Notes: generated by a model from the sequence alone, not told the origin. Shown: positions 36,934-44,769, numbered from the stretch's first letter. The stretch: 64,000 bases of DNA from Halorussus pelagicus (GCF_004087835.1 NZ_CP035119.1:2542001-2606000), one strand, 5' to 3'. Translations and numbers: made by a program.

Positions 36934-37154
36934 GCTGACCCTCCCTTGTCAACCACGACCAGTTGCGCGCGAGCGACGAGGTCGCCCGAGCGCTTGTCGA
37001 GCAATCGGTGGTAGTGACCGTCGCCGCGCTGGCGCGCGCAGGTCTGGCACCAGACGTGGTCGTTGGTCGCTTCCCAGTTGCGGTGGCCGCGCGGGCACGC
37101 CCACCGCCACCGCGAGGTGTCGTTGTTGAGCCTGACTATCGGTTCTCCCGACAT
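36930..37154 (-). CDS. Cys/His micro-protein (zinc-binding)
   Basis: 74 residues from ATG 37154: MSGEPIVRLNNDTSRWRWAC, with C near 20, H near 24, a CQTC pair near 35-40 and a HYHRLLDKRSGDLV stretch. The Cys/His spacing and the Trp-rich strand suggest a zinc-ribbon. Upstream codons in this frame are a shadow. First gene of a short leftward unit read from the structured region at 37155-37567. Confidence 0.6.
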   Translation of the reverse strand: MSGEPIVRLNNDTSRWRWACPRGHRNWEATNDHVWCQTCARQRGDGHYHRLLDKRSGDLVARAQLVVVDKGGSA

Positions 37155-37567
37155 GTGTTTCGGAGTAACACACGGGTTTGTTAAGAATCTAATTCTTGCA
37201 CGCGGTGAAAGTGAAAGTAGTCCGGTTTCACCGCGGAAGTTATTTGATTTTGTTAGTCTCGCGGTCGATTCACGTCGTTTCCGTCGTGCGGAACTATCAA
37301 GTCCCGTCGTCGTGTTTGCGTACATGGCTTCCGTACCTGTCTTACGGAGGCTCACGCGGACCCGCTGCCCCTAACAGCGGGGTCCGCTTCGTTTTCGAGC
37401 GATGGACCCATCGGCGAGCGACGGGTCCGCGATTGTCTCCGTGATTTCTCCCTTTAGAGTAATGCGTAATAAATCTTGATACCGATTAGTATCATGAACA
37501 CACCAACAGGTATTAACAGCGGACGGGTGACATGCAATTATGAGAATTGAGCATCGAGAGCGGGGTA
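37155..37567. other. structured divergent intergenic region (possible origin, control region or ncRNA)
   Basis: 413 bases with no credible gene but four inverted repeats: CGCGGTGAAA/TTTCACCGCG (37201-37210 and 37226-37235); a CCGTA...TACGG hairpin near 37330-37347; a long hairpin GCGGACCCGCTG/CAGCGGGGTCCGC with one bulge (about 37356-37387), followed by TTCGTTTTCG; and CGATGGACCCATCG just after. AT-rich ends flank it. It separates the leftward and rightward control genes of the element. Confidence 0.5.
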
Positions 37568-37840
37568 ATGCGCCCGCTGGTGACGTGGATGACTAAGTCA
37601 GACCCTGCTATCCTCGAATTTTTTGAGGAGCAGGACATTTCTATGCCGCCAGCGGTTGTATCCTTCAACATCGAAGGAGTATCGCATCCGACTGTAAAAC
37701 GTCGAATGCCTGAATTGGCCGACCATGGCTTGCTGGAGAAGGTAGAAGGAAAACGAGGGTACTATCGGATTACGGACCGAGGTCGTGCCTATCTCGCTGG
37801 CGACCTCGACGCCGAGGACTTAGAGAGCGACGAGGAGTAA
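37568..37840 (+). CDS. phiH1-repressor-like winged-helix protein
   Basis: 90 residues from ATG 37568 (MRPLVTWMTKSDPAILEFFE). The order DPAILEFFEE, PPAVVSFNIEG, SHPTVKRRMPELADHGLLEK, GYYRITDRGRAYLAGDLD is characteristic of the haloarchaeal phiH1-type repressor family: helix-turn-helix followed by a GYYRIT wing. Such proteins keep proviruses quiet by repressing early genes. A TTG seven codons upstream is possible but less likely. Confidence 0.85.
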   Translation: MRPLVTWMTKSDPAILEFFEEQDISMPPAVVSFNIEGVSHPTVKRRMPELADHGLLEKVEGKRGYYRITDRGRAYLAGDLDAEDLESDEE

Positions 37841-37844
37841 ACTG

Positions 37845-38420
37845 TCAGCTTCGGTTCTTCAGAATACTTGCGAAGGGCACCGTCGTACTTTCCGGGTCGC
37901 GGTATCGGATGACCAGATACGGGAGCATACAGAGCACTCCAAGTGCAAATGAACCGGGATAAAGACTCACCGCACTTTGTACTGCCACAATTGTGGCGAA
38001 GACAAATAGAAGAGCCATGAGCGGACGGAATATCTTACTGTCACCGTCTCCGTAGGGTTGCCGCTTGATGTCCCGAGCAGCCACGTCGGAGAAAACATCG
38101 GCCTCGAATGCTTGTAGCTCGTGGTCGAACTCGCCGGTAGTCAATTTGCCATCCTGATAGTCTTCTGCCGCAGATGAGAGTTGCTTTGCTTGCGTGGCCT
38201 CGGCCCGTCCGTCGAGTTCGATACTTGAACTACAGACTGGACAAACGAGGTCGTAGGAGCCGAAACCAAGAGGGATGAGTGGTATGAAGTACAAAGAGAA
38301 CCAGCGACGGTACTTGAGCAAGTGAAAGTAGCTCTCGTTACTGCAATGCGGGCACTCCATCGGATACGTAGGCCCGTACTCTTTCGTCCGATGCGACCAC
38401 CCGAATATGATGAAGAGCAT
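37845..38420 (-). CDS. zinc-ribbon membrane protein
   Basis: 191 residues. An N-terminal zinc-ribbon: CPHCSNESYFHLLKY, then a hydrophobic stretch FSLYFIPLIPLGFGSYDLVC with CPVCSS completing the ribbon. A soluble helical part (70-125) precedes two TM helices near 130-150 and 155-170. Resembles zinc_ribbon_15 membrane proteins of haloarchaea. Convergent with the repressor gene, 4 bases apart. Confidence 0.75.
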   Translation of the reverse strand: MLFIIFGWSHRTKEYGPTYPMECPHCSNESYFHLLKYRRWFSLYFIPLIPLGFGSYDLVCPVCSSSIELDGRAEATQAKQLSSAAEDYQDGKLTTGEFDHELQAFEADVFSDVAARDIKRQPYGDGDSKIFRPLMALLFVFATIVAVQSAVSLYPGSFALGVLCMLPYLVIRYRDPESTTVPFASILKNRS

Positions 38421-38520
38421 ACTCTATCCCAATATTCTGACAACATAAAACTAACGTCGTTTAGCGGTTCATCGCTTGTCACTCGGTTTCTGCTTCAACG
38501 TGGGGTCATTTCGGAGAGCG

Positions 38521-38631
38521 TGTCCGGTTCTGCGCACAAAGCTGGCAGATAATGGCTTAGTTGAAAAAGTCGATGACCATCCTATCGGAGTAAAAGTAGA
38601 CGGTCCAAGATACGCATGGTCGGGCGATTAA
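38521..38631 (+). pseudogene. remnant of a second winged-helix repressor
   Basis: A 36-codon frame without a start reads LRTKLADNGLVEKVDDHPIG, then VKVDGPRYAWSGD and TAA. LADNGLVEKV parallels LADHGLLEKV in the intact repressor 0.8 kb upstream, and PRYAWSGD parallels its GRAYLAGD. The N-terminal half is gone; sequence before 38515 does not continue the domain. Confidence 0.5.
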
Positions 38632-38719
38632 CTTGCTCGACAGATTGGACATTGAATCGAGCGCCTCACCTATCACCGAACCCGAATAATTAACTTTCGT
38701 CGGTATTAGCCACAGGATA

Positions 38720-39901
38720 ATGGCCGGATGCGCGATTTGTGGCGAGACAGACGACCTCACCCGACGGTGCAACTACTGCGGGACGGAGGTCTGTTCGTCG
38801 CACACGCTCCCGGAGAAGCACAACTGTCCCTCGACTCGGGCCGCGAACGACGCCGGGAAACACTTCGAGAGCGCCTTCGATGCGACGCTCGGCGACTCGT
38901 CGGACTCCGCGAGTGAATCGCCCAAGGCGATGGACAAGAGCAAGATTCGAACCTACGGAACGGAAGAGGCCGTCGAGGACCTCGATTCGAGTCCACCAGT
39001 CCAGACGAAGTCGAACGACGACAAGAACATCGACAAGGAATTGAACAAGATCAAGCGCCGCCAGCGCTGGAACGCCATCGTCGGGACAGTGACCGACCCG
39101 CTAAACCGCGCTCGTCGCTGGACGGCCTCGAAGCTCCCCGGACGCGGAAACTCTACTCGAAGTACGGGACGTGGTTCATCGTCGGTTCTTTCCTCGCTAC
39201 TCTCGGCTCGGTTTCTCCTCGTCGTCCTGATCTCCGTGGCGACCGTCGGTCAACTGGGCGTCGTCGGTATTCCCGGCTTCCCCGTCGATACCTCTCCAGC
39301 GGAGTCGTTCTTGGAGGACACAGAAGGCGCGGTCGCAAACGCTACTGACGAAGAAACGCGTCGGTCTGATTCCGAAGCGTCGGACTCGTCGAGTGACGGT
39401 TCGGGCCTGTTTGACAACGACCTCAACCGAACCCAAATCGAGTATCTGGTTCACGAGGAGATAAACGAACGGCGACAAGATCGGGGTCTGCAACCGCTCA
39501 AGTTTAATCCGCACCTTAGGAATATTGCTCGAAATCACAGCCGCGACATGGGCGAGCAGGGCTACTTTTCGCACACATCACCGGACGGCGATTCGATGGA
39601 AGACCGCTACGAGGAGTACGGCTACATGTGTGAGGTGCCAATGAGTGGAAACAGATATGCGACCGGTGCTGAGAATATTGCGTACACTTACGCGAACGAA
39701 AATGTTCTCCGAGATAATGGAGAGAGCGTCTACTACTCGAACGAAAAAGAACTGGCTCGCGGCCTCGTGAACCAGTGGATGAACTCGACAGGCCACCGGA
39801 AGAACATCCTCCGGGACTACTGGCAAAAAGAGGGTATTGGCGTCTACATCATCGAAGTTGATGGTAAGACGCGGGTCTATGCAACCCAGAACTTCTGTTA
39901 A
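38720..39901 (+). CDS. AN1-type zinc finger, TM helix and CAP (SCP/PR1) domain protein
   Basis: 393 residues. An N-terminal AN1-like finger: CAICGETDDLTRRCNYCGTE, then CSSHTLPEKHNC. Then a disordered linker, a TM helix about 155-180 (FLLVVLISVATVGQLGVVGI), an acidic linker, and a CAP domain about 230-393 with EINERRQDRGLQPLKFNPHL, HSRDMGEQGYFSHTSPDG, GAENIAY and GHRKNIL. Cytoplasmic zinc finger and outside CAP domain joined through the membrane. CAP proteins are usually secreted, with lipid-binding or protease-like roles. Lower G+C than neighbours in the C-terminal half. Confidence 0.88.
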   Translation: MAGCAICGETDDLTRRCNYCGTEVCSSHTLPEKHNCPSTRAANDAGKHFESAFDATLGDSSDSASESPKAMDKSKIRTYGTEEAVEDLDSSPPVQTKSNDDKNIDKELNKIKRRQRWNAIVGTVTDPLNRARRWTASKLPGRGNSTRSTGRGSSSVLSSLLSARFLLVVLISVATVGQLGVVGIPGFPVDTSPAESFLEDTEGAVANATDEETRRSDSEASDSSSDGSGLFDNDLNRTQIEYLVHEEINERRQDRGLQPLKFNPHLRNIARNHSRDMGEQGYFSHTSPDGDSMEDRYEEYGYMCEVPMSGNRYATGAENIAYTYANENVLRDNGESVYYSNEKELARGLVNQWMNSTGHRKNILRDYWQKEGIGVYIIEVDGKTRVYATQNFC

Positions 39902-40572
39902 CCGCAATCAAGATACTTCTCGCGCCGGTCCACAATCCGCCGCGCGGTGTCCTTCGAGACTCCGTCGATGTCCTCGGCGATGGCTCGAAACGAGACTCCG
40001 TCCGCCCGCAAGTCGATGACTTCCAGTGCGGTCTCGAAGGCGTCGTCATCGTGGTCTGGAACGAATCGCTCTTTCTCTGGACCGTACTGGAGACCGAACG
40101 GCGGCCGCCCGTTCGGGAGACCGTTCTGGGCGCGATACTCGGCCTCGGCGCGTCCGCGCTCGGCCTCCTTGCGTTTCTCGGCGTCGTCGGCGTCGGCCTG
40201 CGCCGACTCGCGGGTGAGCGCGTAGGGGTCGTCCAGATCGACGCGCTCCCCGACCTCGACGACGTGGACATCAACGCCCATCGAGTCGAGATCGAGGAGC
40301 AGGCGAAGTCGCTCCTTGCTGTCGCGGGAAAGCCGCGACCGGTCCCGGACGACGACGTGGTCTACGTCACCGTCTTCGAGACGGTCGAGCATGGCTTGGT
40401 ACTCCTCGCGGTCGGCGGAGTACCCGCTGGCGTGTTGGCCGTCGTCGAAGATTTGTTCGAGGTCGAAGCCGCGTTCGTCGGCGTACTCGCGGATGGACTC
40501 GCGCTGTTCCGGGAGCGACTTCCCGTCTTGGGAGAGACGAGCGTAGCCGACGGCGCGCTCCTCGTTAGTCAT
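39898..40572 (-). CDS. serine recombinase (resolvase family)
   Basis: 224 residues from ATG 40572. The resolvase domain starts AVGYARLSQDGKSLPEQRES, with the probable catalytic serine in ARLSQDG and conserved arginines in VVVRDRSRLSRDSKER. A coiled segment (about 125-150) is followed by a HTH (SFRAIAEDIDGVSKDTARRI). It resolves or inverts DNA by serine chemistry; inside an integrated element it may resolve multimers. Its 3' end overlaps the CAP gene tail by 4 bases. Confidence 0.88.
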   Translation of the reverse strand: MTNEERAVGYARLSQDGKSLPEQRESIREYADERGFDLEQIFDDGQHASGYSADREEYQAMLDRLEDGDVDHVVVRDRSRLSRDSKERLRLLLDLDSMGVDVHVVEVGERVDLDDPYALTRESAQADADDAEKRKEAERGRAEAEYRAQNGLPNGRPPFGLQYGPEKERFVPDHDDDAFETALEVIDLRADGVSFRAIAEDIDGVSKDTARRIVDRREKYLDCG

Positions 40573-41104
40573 GGCTATCGGCCTCCAACGCATCCCGAGA
40601 CCGGGAGGGTGTGAGATCGGGGCGGAAATCTGGGTCTGAGTGAATTCGTGCATGACACGAGTCGCACACGAGAATTGTTTCTTCCGGGGTGTAACTGGTG
40701 TGATGGTGGTGAATCGGATGGGTTTCCGTGAACACGCCCGTTTCGATGTGGAACGTCTCTTCTTGCACGGGAGAAGTGAATTTAAGGATATCCGACACTG
40801 TAACCTCCGCTAGGTCGTCGCACTCCGTACAAGCAGTTTTGAGAAGATGCTTCTGTGAAAACGGCAGCTTACCGCCGATATTCACCGTCAATCGATGGAT
40901 GAGGGCTTGTCCCCCGCAACCACAGTCTCCGGTGTACTCCTGTACGGTGCATTCCGCTTTTCCTTCAAGAGTAGCGTACTCGTCACCTTCGCAAACTGTG
41001 CAAGACCGGCCTTCGTCAAGATTCTCCCACGCTTGGGGTACGATATCTTGTTCGTACGTCTCGACGGCTTCTTGTGCGGTCTGTTTGGCAACGTCACTAA
41101 TCAT
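40565..41104 (-). CDS. HNH-like protein with Cys clusters
   Basis: 179 residues from ATG 41104. Three Cys pairs (SCTVCEGDE, CGCGGQ, TACTECDD) fit zinc ribbons. The C-terminal HPIHHHHTSYTPEETILVC...CHARIHSDPDF has an HH-N/H-like core of the HNH-nuclease type with CxxC support. Probably a DNA-cutting or DNA-binding protein. It overlaps the recombinase gene by 8 bases. Confidence 0.65.
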   Translation of the reverse strand: MISDVAKQTAQEAVETYEQDIVPQAWENLDEGRSCTVCEGDEYATLEGKAECTVQEYTGDCGCGGQALIHRLTVNIGGKLPFSQKHLLKTACTECDDLAEVTVSDILKFTSPVQEETFHIETGVFTETHPIHHHHTSYTPEETILVCDSCHARIHSDPDFRPDLTPSRSRDALEADSHD

Positions 41105-41288
41105 CGCTACTCTCCTCGACGAATCGCACTTCGACGGCTCCAGTATCTTCATTAATCGACCACTTCACGCGAGCGTTGTCGCCGGTCGGAGCGCTTTTGA
41201 TAGCGAGTATTTCGGACGGGATTGTAGTTGCCCAACTGGATTGTGATCGCTGCCACGGTTTGGTGGTGTATTCGAACTCGTCGGTCAT
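41097..41288 (-). CDS. AbrB/SpoVT-like small DNA-binding protein
   Basis: 63 residues: TKPWQRSQSSWATTIPSEIL...AIKSAP..., then ARVKWSINEDTGAVEVRF. The pattern of a short strand, SWATTIPSEIL loop-helix and returning beta strands resembles the AbrB swapped-hairpin fold. Overlaps the HNH gene by 8 bases. The AT-rich 41289-41340 upstream, with TATATGTTTAAAAA, is its likely promoter. Confidence 0.6.
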   Translation of the reverse strand: MTDEFEYTTKPWQRSQSSWATTIPSEILAIKSAPTGDNARVKWSINEDTGAVEVRFVEESSDD

Positions 41289-41438
41289 GGTCTATTTCAT
41301 GCTATACTTGATGTTATATGTTTAAAAAGGTGCGCGGTGGTTCTGTGGTGTCTCAGAACCGGGGGGTTCTGAGACGGATTCTACCCTAACGAGGTATTAG
41401 GATTTTAAGTGGGCCTCCTTACACCAAGACGGACCACA

Positions 41439-41642
41439 ATGAGTACATCAAAAACGACGCCGCAGGAAACCGACGCCGATACTGACGAATGGACGACTGT
41501 CGGCGTTCGGCCGTTGTTCTACGCGAACGGCTCGTACCGCGTGACCGTCACGAAGGCCAAAGACGAGGTGGCGCTCGTCGAGGGCGAAAAGTACGTGATC
41601 AAGACCCGCGAAGACGGGGCGATTCTCCTCGACCCGCAGTAA
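41439..41642 (+). CDS. small AbrB-like or beta-barrel protein
   Basis: 67 residues from ATG 41439: polar N-terminus, then RPLFYANGSYRVTVTKAKDE and ALVEGEKYVIKTREDGAILL. A short beta-hairpin domain compatible with an AbrB-like fold. TTTTAAG at about 41403 lies about 30 bases upstream, fitting leaderless transcription. Faces the other AbrB-like gene across 150 bases. Confidence 0.55.
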   Translation: MSTSKTTPQETDADTDEWTTVGVRPLFYANGSYRVTVTKAKDEVALVEGEKYVIKTREDGAILLDPQ

Positions 41643-41717
41643 CCCGGCCGAGAGCTAACAGGGGAGAGACAGAAATGATAGAAGGCAAGAAAAACAATCT
41701 CCGGGAGGCCGAGGCCG

Positions 41718-41846
41718 ATGCTGAGTGACGCGGCTTCGACGGGGTGTCTCAGTTCCGGTTGTTCGCTGGAAGTAGCTTCGCTGTGGCTGGTCGGTCTTCT
41801 ACTTCTCACGACGCTCTTCCTACTCGTCCAGCACCAACGCCCGTAG
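41718..41846 (+). CDS. 42-aa single-TM micro-protein
   Basis: MLSDAASTGCLSSGCSLEVA is followed by a TM helix (WLVGLLLLTTLFLLV) and QHQRP. It is preceded by a 17-codon frame (41675-41728) and overlaps the convergent gene by 27 bases. Composition and hydrophobic pattern look real; no family. Confidence 0.4.
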   Translation: MLSDAASTGCLSSGCSLEVASLWLVGLLLLTTLFLLVQHQRP

Positions 41847-42233
41847 CCGCGTCACATCTTCCGCGGTTCCGTGGCGGTGGATGCCGTACACTTCTTCGAG
41901 CACACCGGTTAGAACGACGAGCGTGACCGCGAGTACCATCGGCGACCGGAGAACGAGAACGTGGACCGACGCGGTACTCGCGCCGATCGTCACCGCGAGC
42001 GGCACCGACAGCCAGTAGGGTTCGAGCAACTCCGCGGGCTCCTCGGCGTTGAGGTCTTCGAGGGCGACCCAGACCGCGGCGTACGCACGCACGTAGATGA
42101 CCATCTGGAGAGGGATGGCCAGCAGTTCGTAGCCGGAGAGAAAAAGGAGCGTCATCGCGGCGAGCAGGGTACTATACCTGTCGGGGAGTACGTCACACCA
42201 TCCGGCGGCGCTACGCGCCACCACCGTGGTCAT
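41820..42233 (-). CDS. membrane protein following the vWA gene
   Basis: 137 residues from ATG 42233 (MTTVVARSAAGWCDVLPDRY), overlapping the vWA gene end by 23 bases. Hydrophobic segments near 21-38, 40-55, 72-90 and 95-113. Third gene of the MoxR-vWA operon, so possibly the membrane partner of that pair. No family recognised. The longer upstream frame is a shadow of the vWA gene. Confidence 0.65.
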   Translation of the reverse strand: MTTVVARSAAGWCDVLPDRYSTLLAAMTLLFLSGYELLAIPLQMVIYVRAYAAVWVALEDLNAEEPAELLEPYWLSVPLAVTIGASTASVHVLVLRSPMVLAVTLVVLTGVLEEVYGIHRHGTAEDVTRLRALVLDE

Positions 42234-43332
42234 CCTCCAGTTTCTCGTAGCTCTCGACGAGTGCGTCGGCCAGCCGTTCCAACTCGGTGTGAACGTAGCC
42301 ATCCTCACCGAACATCCGTGCGAGGTTGCGTTCGGAGACACCGCCGAAGCCGACACCGATGACCGTGAACCCCTCGTCTCGGAGTTCATCGACGGTTTCG
42401 GCGGCCTCTCGGCAGGCGTCCGTCTTGTCGAGGTCGGTCCGAGACAGCACGGTCGGGTGGCCGTCGTGGACGACGAGCAGGAGCTTCTCGTCGGCGGCCA
42501 CTCGGTCGAGGAGGCTCGCGCAGTGCAATAGCCCTGCCGAGATCGGGTCTGACGACCGGGGGCGCACCGCGAGGAGGTGTTCCCAGTCGAATTTCTCCCG
42601 CGGCCGCGTGAGGACGACGCTGTCCGCGGAGCGACTACCGCCCTGCCACGCGTTTGCGACGACCTCGCCGCCGAACTTCTGGACCGCGTCGAGGAACGCA
42701 CCGACGGCCGATTTCGACTCGACCTCGTACTGACCCATCGACCCGGACTGGTCGAGCGAGACGCCGACCGCGACGTTGCCGCCGGTCACCTCGGTCCACT
42801 CCTCGTAGGGGTCAGTGGTCGTGTCGCCACAGACGTACCGAGTCGCCTGTCGAAGGTCCAGCGTTCCCGGCTCGTCAACTGGGCGACGGCGCTCGTCGCT
42901 GAAGATGTCCAGAAACGCCGAGTAGACCTTGCAGTCGATGGCAGTTTCGCGGATACGCTCGTGGATGTCCGGCAATGGAGCCGCTCCGTCGTACTCGGCG
43001 ATACGCTCGTTGCGCTCGCTCTCGTCAGCGACCACGTCAACCGTCACGTTCTGAAGGACCTCGTCCTCCTGCTCGATGTTGGAGTCGAGGCCCATGATCT
43101 GGTCGAGGTCCTCCTCCGACCACTCCTCGGGGTCGTCGTCCGAGTCGGCGTCCGTAGCCGTCGCCGTATCTGGGTCCACGTCACTGAGATGGGATTCAAC
43201 CAGTAACGCGGTGTTGGCGGGGAACTCCATCAGCTTAGCCTCCTCGCCGGTAGTCCCCCTCTCTCTCTCTCGGTCTGTCCCGTGACGGAACAGGAACCGG
43301 ACTAACTCCCCGGCGTTAGCGTGGAGCATCAA
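42211..43332 (-). CDS. von Willebrand factor A (CobT/ViaA-like) protein
   Basis: 373 residues. An acidic N-terminal half has DDDPEEWSEEDLDQIMGLDS, like the metal-binding acidic belt of CobT/ViaA proteins. The vWA domain (about 190-360) has the MIDAS motif VSLDQSGSMGQ (DxSxS) and ends VIGVGFGGVSERNLARMFG. MoxR ATPases work with such vWA proteins as chaperones for metal insertion or particle maturation. It overlaps the MoxR gene by 4 bases. Confidence 0.88.
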   Translation of the reverse strand: MMLHANAGELVRFLFRHGTDRERERGTTGEEAKLMEFPANTALLVESHLSDVDPDTATATDADSDDDPEEWSEEDLDQIMGLDSNIEQEDEVLQNVTVDVVADESERNERIAEYDGAAPLPDIHERIRETAIDCKVYSAFLDIFSDERRRPVDEPGTLDLRQATRYVCGDTTTDPYEEWTEVTGGNVAVGVSLDQSGSMGQYEVESKSAVGAFLDAVQKFGGEVVANAWQGGSRSADSVVLTRPREKFDWEHLLAVRPRSSDPISAGLLHCASLLDRVAADEKLLLVVHDGHPTVLSRTDLDKTDACREAAETVDELRDEGFTVIGVGFGGVSERNLARMFGEDGYVHTELERLADALVESYEKLEDDHGGGA

Positions 43333-44543
43333 GCGACCCCCTGTGTCTGGTCTACCGTCGTGTCGGCGTCACCCGAGAGGTGATGTTCGACGAGGCGCTC
43401 GACCGCGCGCGCCGGACTGCCGTCGGCGTAGAGCGAGTCGTTCTCCGGGTCCGGTTCGAGGACATCGCCCCAGTCGTATCGGGGGTTGATCAGCGCCGTC
43501 TGCGCAGCCCGTAGGAGTGGGTCAGGTCGCGTCCCGTCGTAGGCCGCATAGGTGCGAGCCCAGCGGAAGAGCGTCGATGTTGGAACGCCACGTTGAATCG
43601 TTCCGCCCCTGTCAGCGGCCTTTCGCCGGAGGTCGTTGGCGATGGTGACCATCGTCTCCGCGACCTCGTTGGCGACCGGCGTCTCGTCGGCGAGCAGGTC
43701 AACCTCTCGCGCTCGGTCAACGAGGCCGAGATACGGGACCGGAAACGTGTTTCCGTGGCGGCGCTCCTCGGCGGGGTCCACGTCGAACGTCTTGTATTGC
43801 GCTCCTTCGTTCATCGTCGAGAACGAGATCAGGTTCTCGGTGTTCCCCCGAATCTCCTCGTTGGCTCTCGGTTTAACCGTCACTGACGTTCGGGAGTCGA
43901 GAACCGACTGGAGTGGCGACTTGTTCCGGAACGGACTGCGGTTGATCTCGTCCCAGAGGACGACGACCGGCCGGTCCTGCGAACACAGCAGCGCCCGGAC
44001 GACGGGGCCGTCAACCCAGACCGATTCGCCTCCGAGTAGGTGCGGTGAGCCGACGAGGCTTGCTTCCTTCATCTGTGCCGTAATCTGAACCTCGATAACC
44101 GGCCAGCCGCGTTCGGCGGCGAGACGGCGAACGAGTGTCGTCTTTCCGGTGCCGGGCGGACCGACCAAACGGAAGTGCGGAATCGGCCCGTTAGTCTCGC
44201 GCTGGTCGAGGGCGGCCTCGATGTCCTCGAACTCACCGAGGACGCTGATGTAGTTCGGAACCTCGTCGATGGTCGGGACCAAGCTGTCCCAGTCGTACTC
44301 CCGATCTCCGAGGACCGGCAGGGTATCGAGGTCGTGGTCAGCGTCGTCGGCCGGGATGCTGTAGACGAATCCCCGGCCGGTGTCCTTCTCGTGGCGGGCC
44401 AACCGCGTGTCGTCGTCTTCGGCCATCTTCTTGAGTTCCCGTGAGACGTGAGAACGGTCGCTAATACCGTCGATCTCACGGGTTATTTCGGGAGCAGTGA
44501 GAGCGCCTGCGCGGATGGCCGCGTGCGCGTCGGCGACTTTCAT
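43329..44543 (-). CDS. MoxR-type AAA+ ATPase with N-terminal winged helix
   Basis: 404 residues. Residues 1-65 form a winged-helix-like domain (ALTAPEITREIDGISDRSHV, then a FVYSIP wing). The AAA core has Walker A LVGPPGTGKTTLVRRL near 130, Walker B VVVLWDEINRSPFRNKSPLQ near 195, and a C-terminal lid (about 300-400). MoxR/RavA enzymes remodel proteins together with vWA partners; the next gene encodes one. GGAGGT stands 6 bases before the ATG, preceded by a nested palindrome, so this mRNA has a leader. Confidence 0.9.
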   Translation of the reverse strand: MKVADAHAAIRAGALTAPEITREIDGISDRSHVSRELKKMAEDDDTRLARHEKDTGRGFVYSIPADDADHDLDTLPVLGDREYDWDSLVPTIDEVPNYISVLGEFEDIEAALDQRETNGPIPHFRLVGPPGTGKTTLVRRLAAERGWPVIEVQITAQMKEASLVGSPHLLGGESVWVDGPVVRALLCSQDRPVVVLWDEINRSPFRNKSPLQSVLDSRTSVTVKPRANEEIRGNTENLISFSTMNEGAQYKTFDVDPAEERRHGNTFPVPYLGLVDRAREVDLLADETPVANEVAETMVTIANDLRRKAADRGGTIQRGVPTSTLFRWARTYAAYDGTRPDPLLRAAQTALINPRYDWGDVLEPDPENDSLYADGSPARAVERLVEHHLSGDADTTVDQTQGVA

Positions 44544-44555
44544 TCGGTACCTCCT

Positions 44556-44616
44556 CGTTGCGGAATCTGTCGGTTGTTGCGCACTCCGTGCGCACGCCCC
44601 ACTAAGTTCCGCAACG
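44556..44616 (-). promoter_or_regulatory. nested palindrome in the MoxR mRNA leader
   Basis: Outer arms CGTTGCGGAA (44556-44565) and TTCCGCAACG (44607-44616) pair perfectly over 10 bases. Inside, TGCGCAC (44578-44584) and GTGCGCA (44588-44594) pair over 7 with a 3-base loop. The structure ends 12 bases before the ATG and abuts the Shine-Dalgarno GGAGGT (44549-44554). Could be an operator or an RNA switch on MoxR translation. Confidence 0.6.
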
Positions 44617-44769
44617 TATGGGTGTGAATAGAAGTTCGCCGACGGCTATCGCTACCAACTGAGGGTCGGCTGGCCCTTTGCGCGTTTAGTATAATATAAC
44701 TAATCGAGTGGTAATTGGTCGGTAGGTCTGTTGGTCGTCGCCGTCCTGCGGTTTTCTCCAGCATAGCTA

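Noticed and set aside
37155-37567. CRISPR array
   Set aside because: The repeats are inverted, not regularly spaced direct repeats; I saw no CRISPR array or cas gene anywhere in the window.
44540-44764. 74-codon minus-strand frame in the MoxR leader
   Set aside because: It overlaps the palindrome and promoter region, lacks composition of a haloarchaeal gene, and ends at the MoxR start only by chance overlap.
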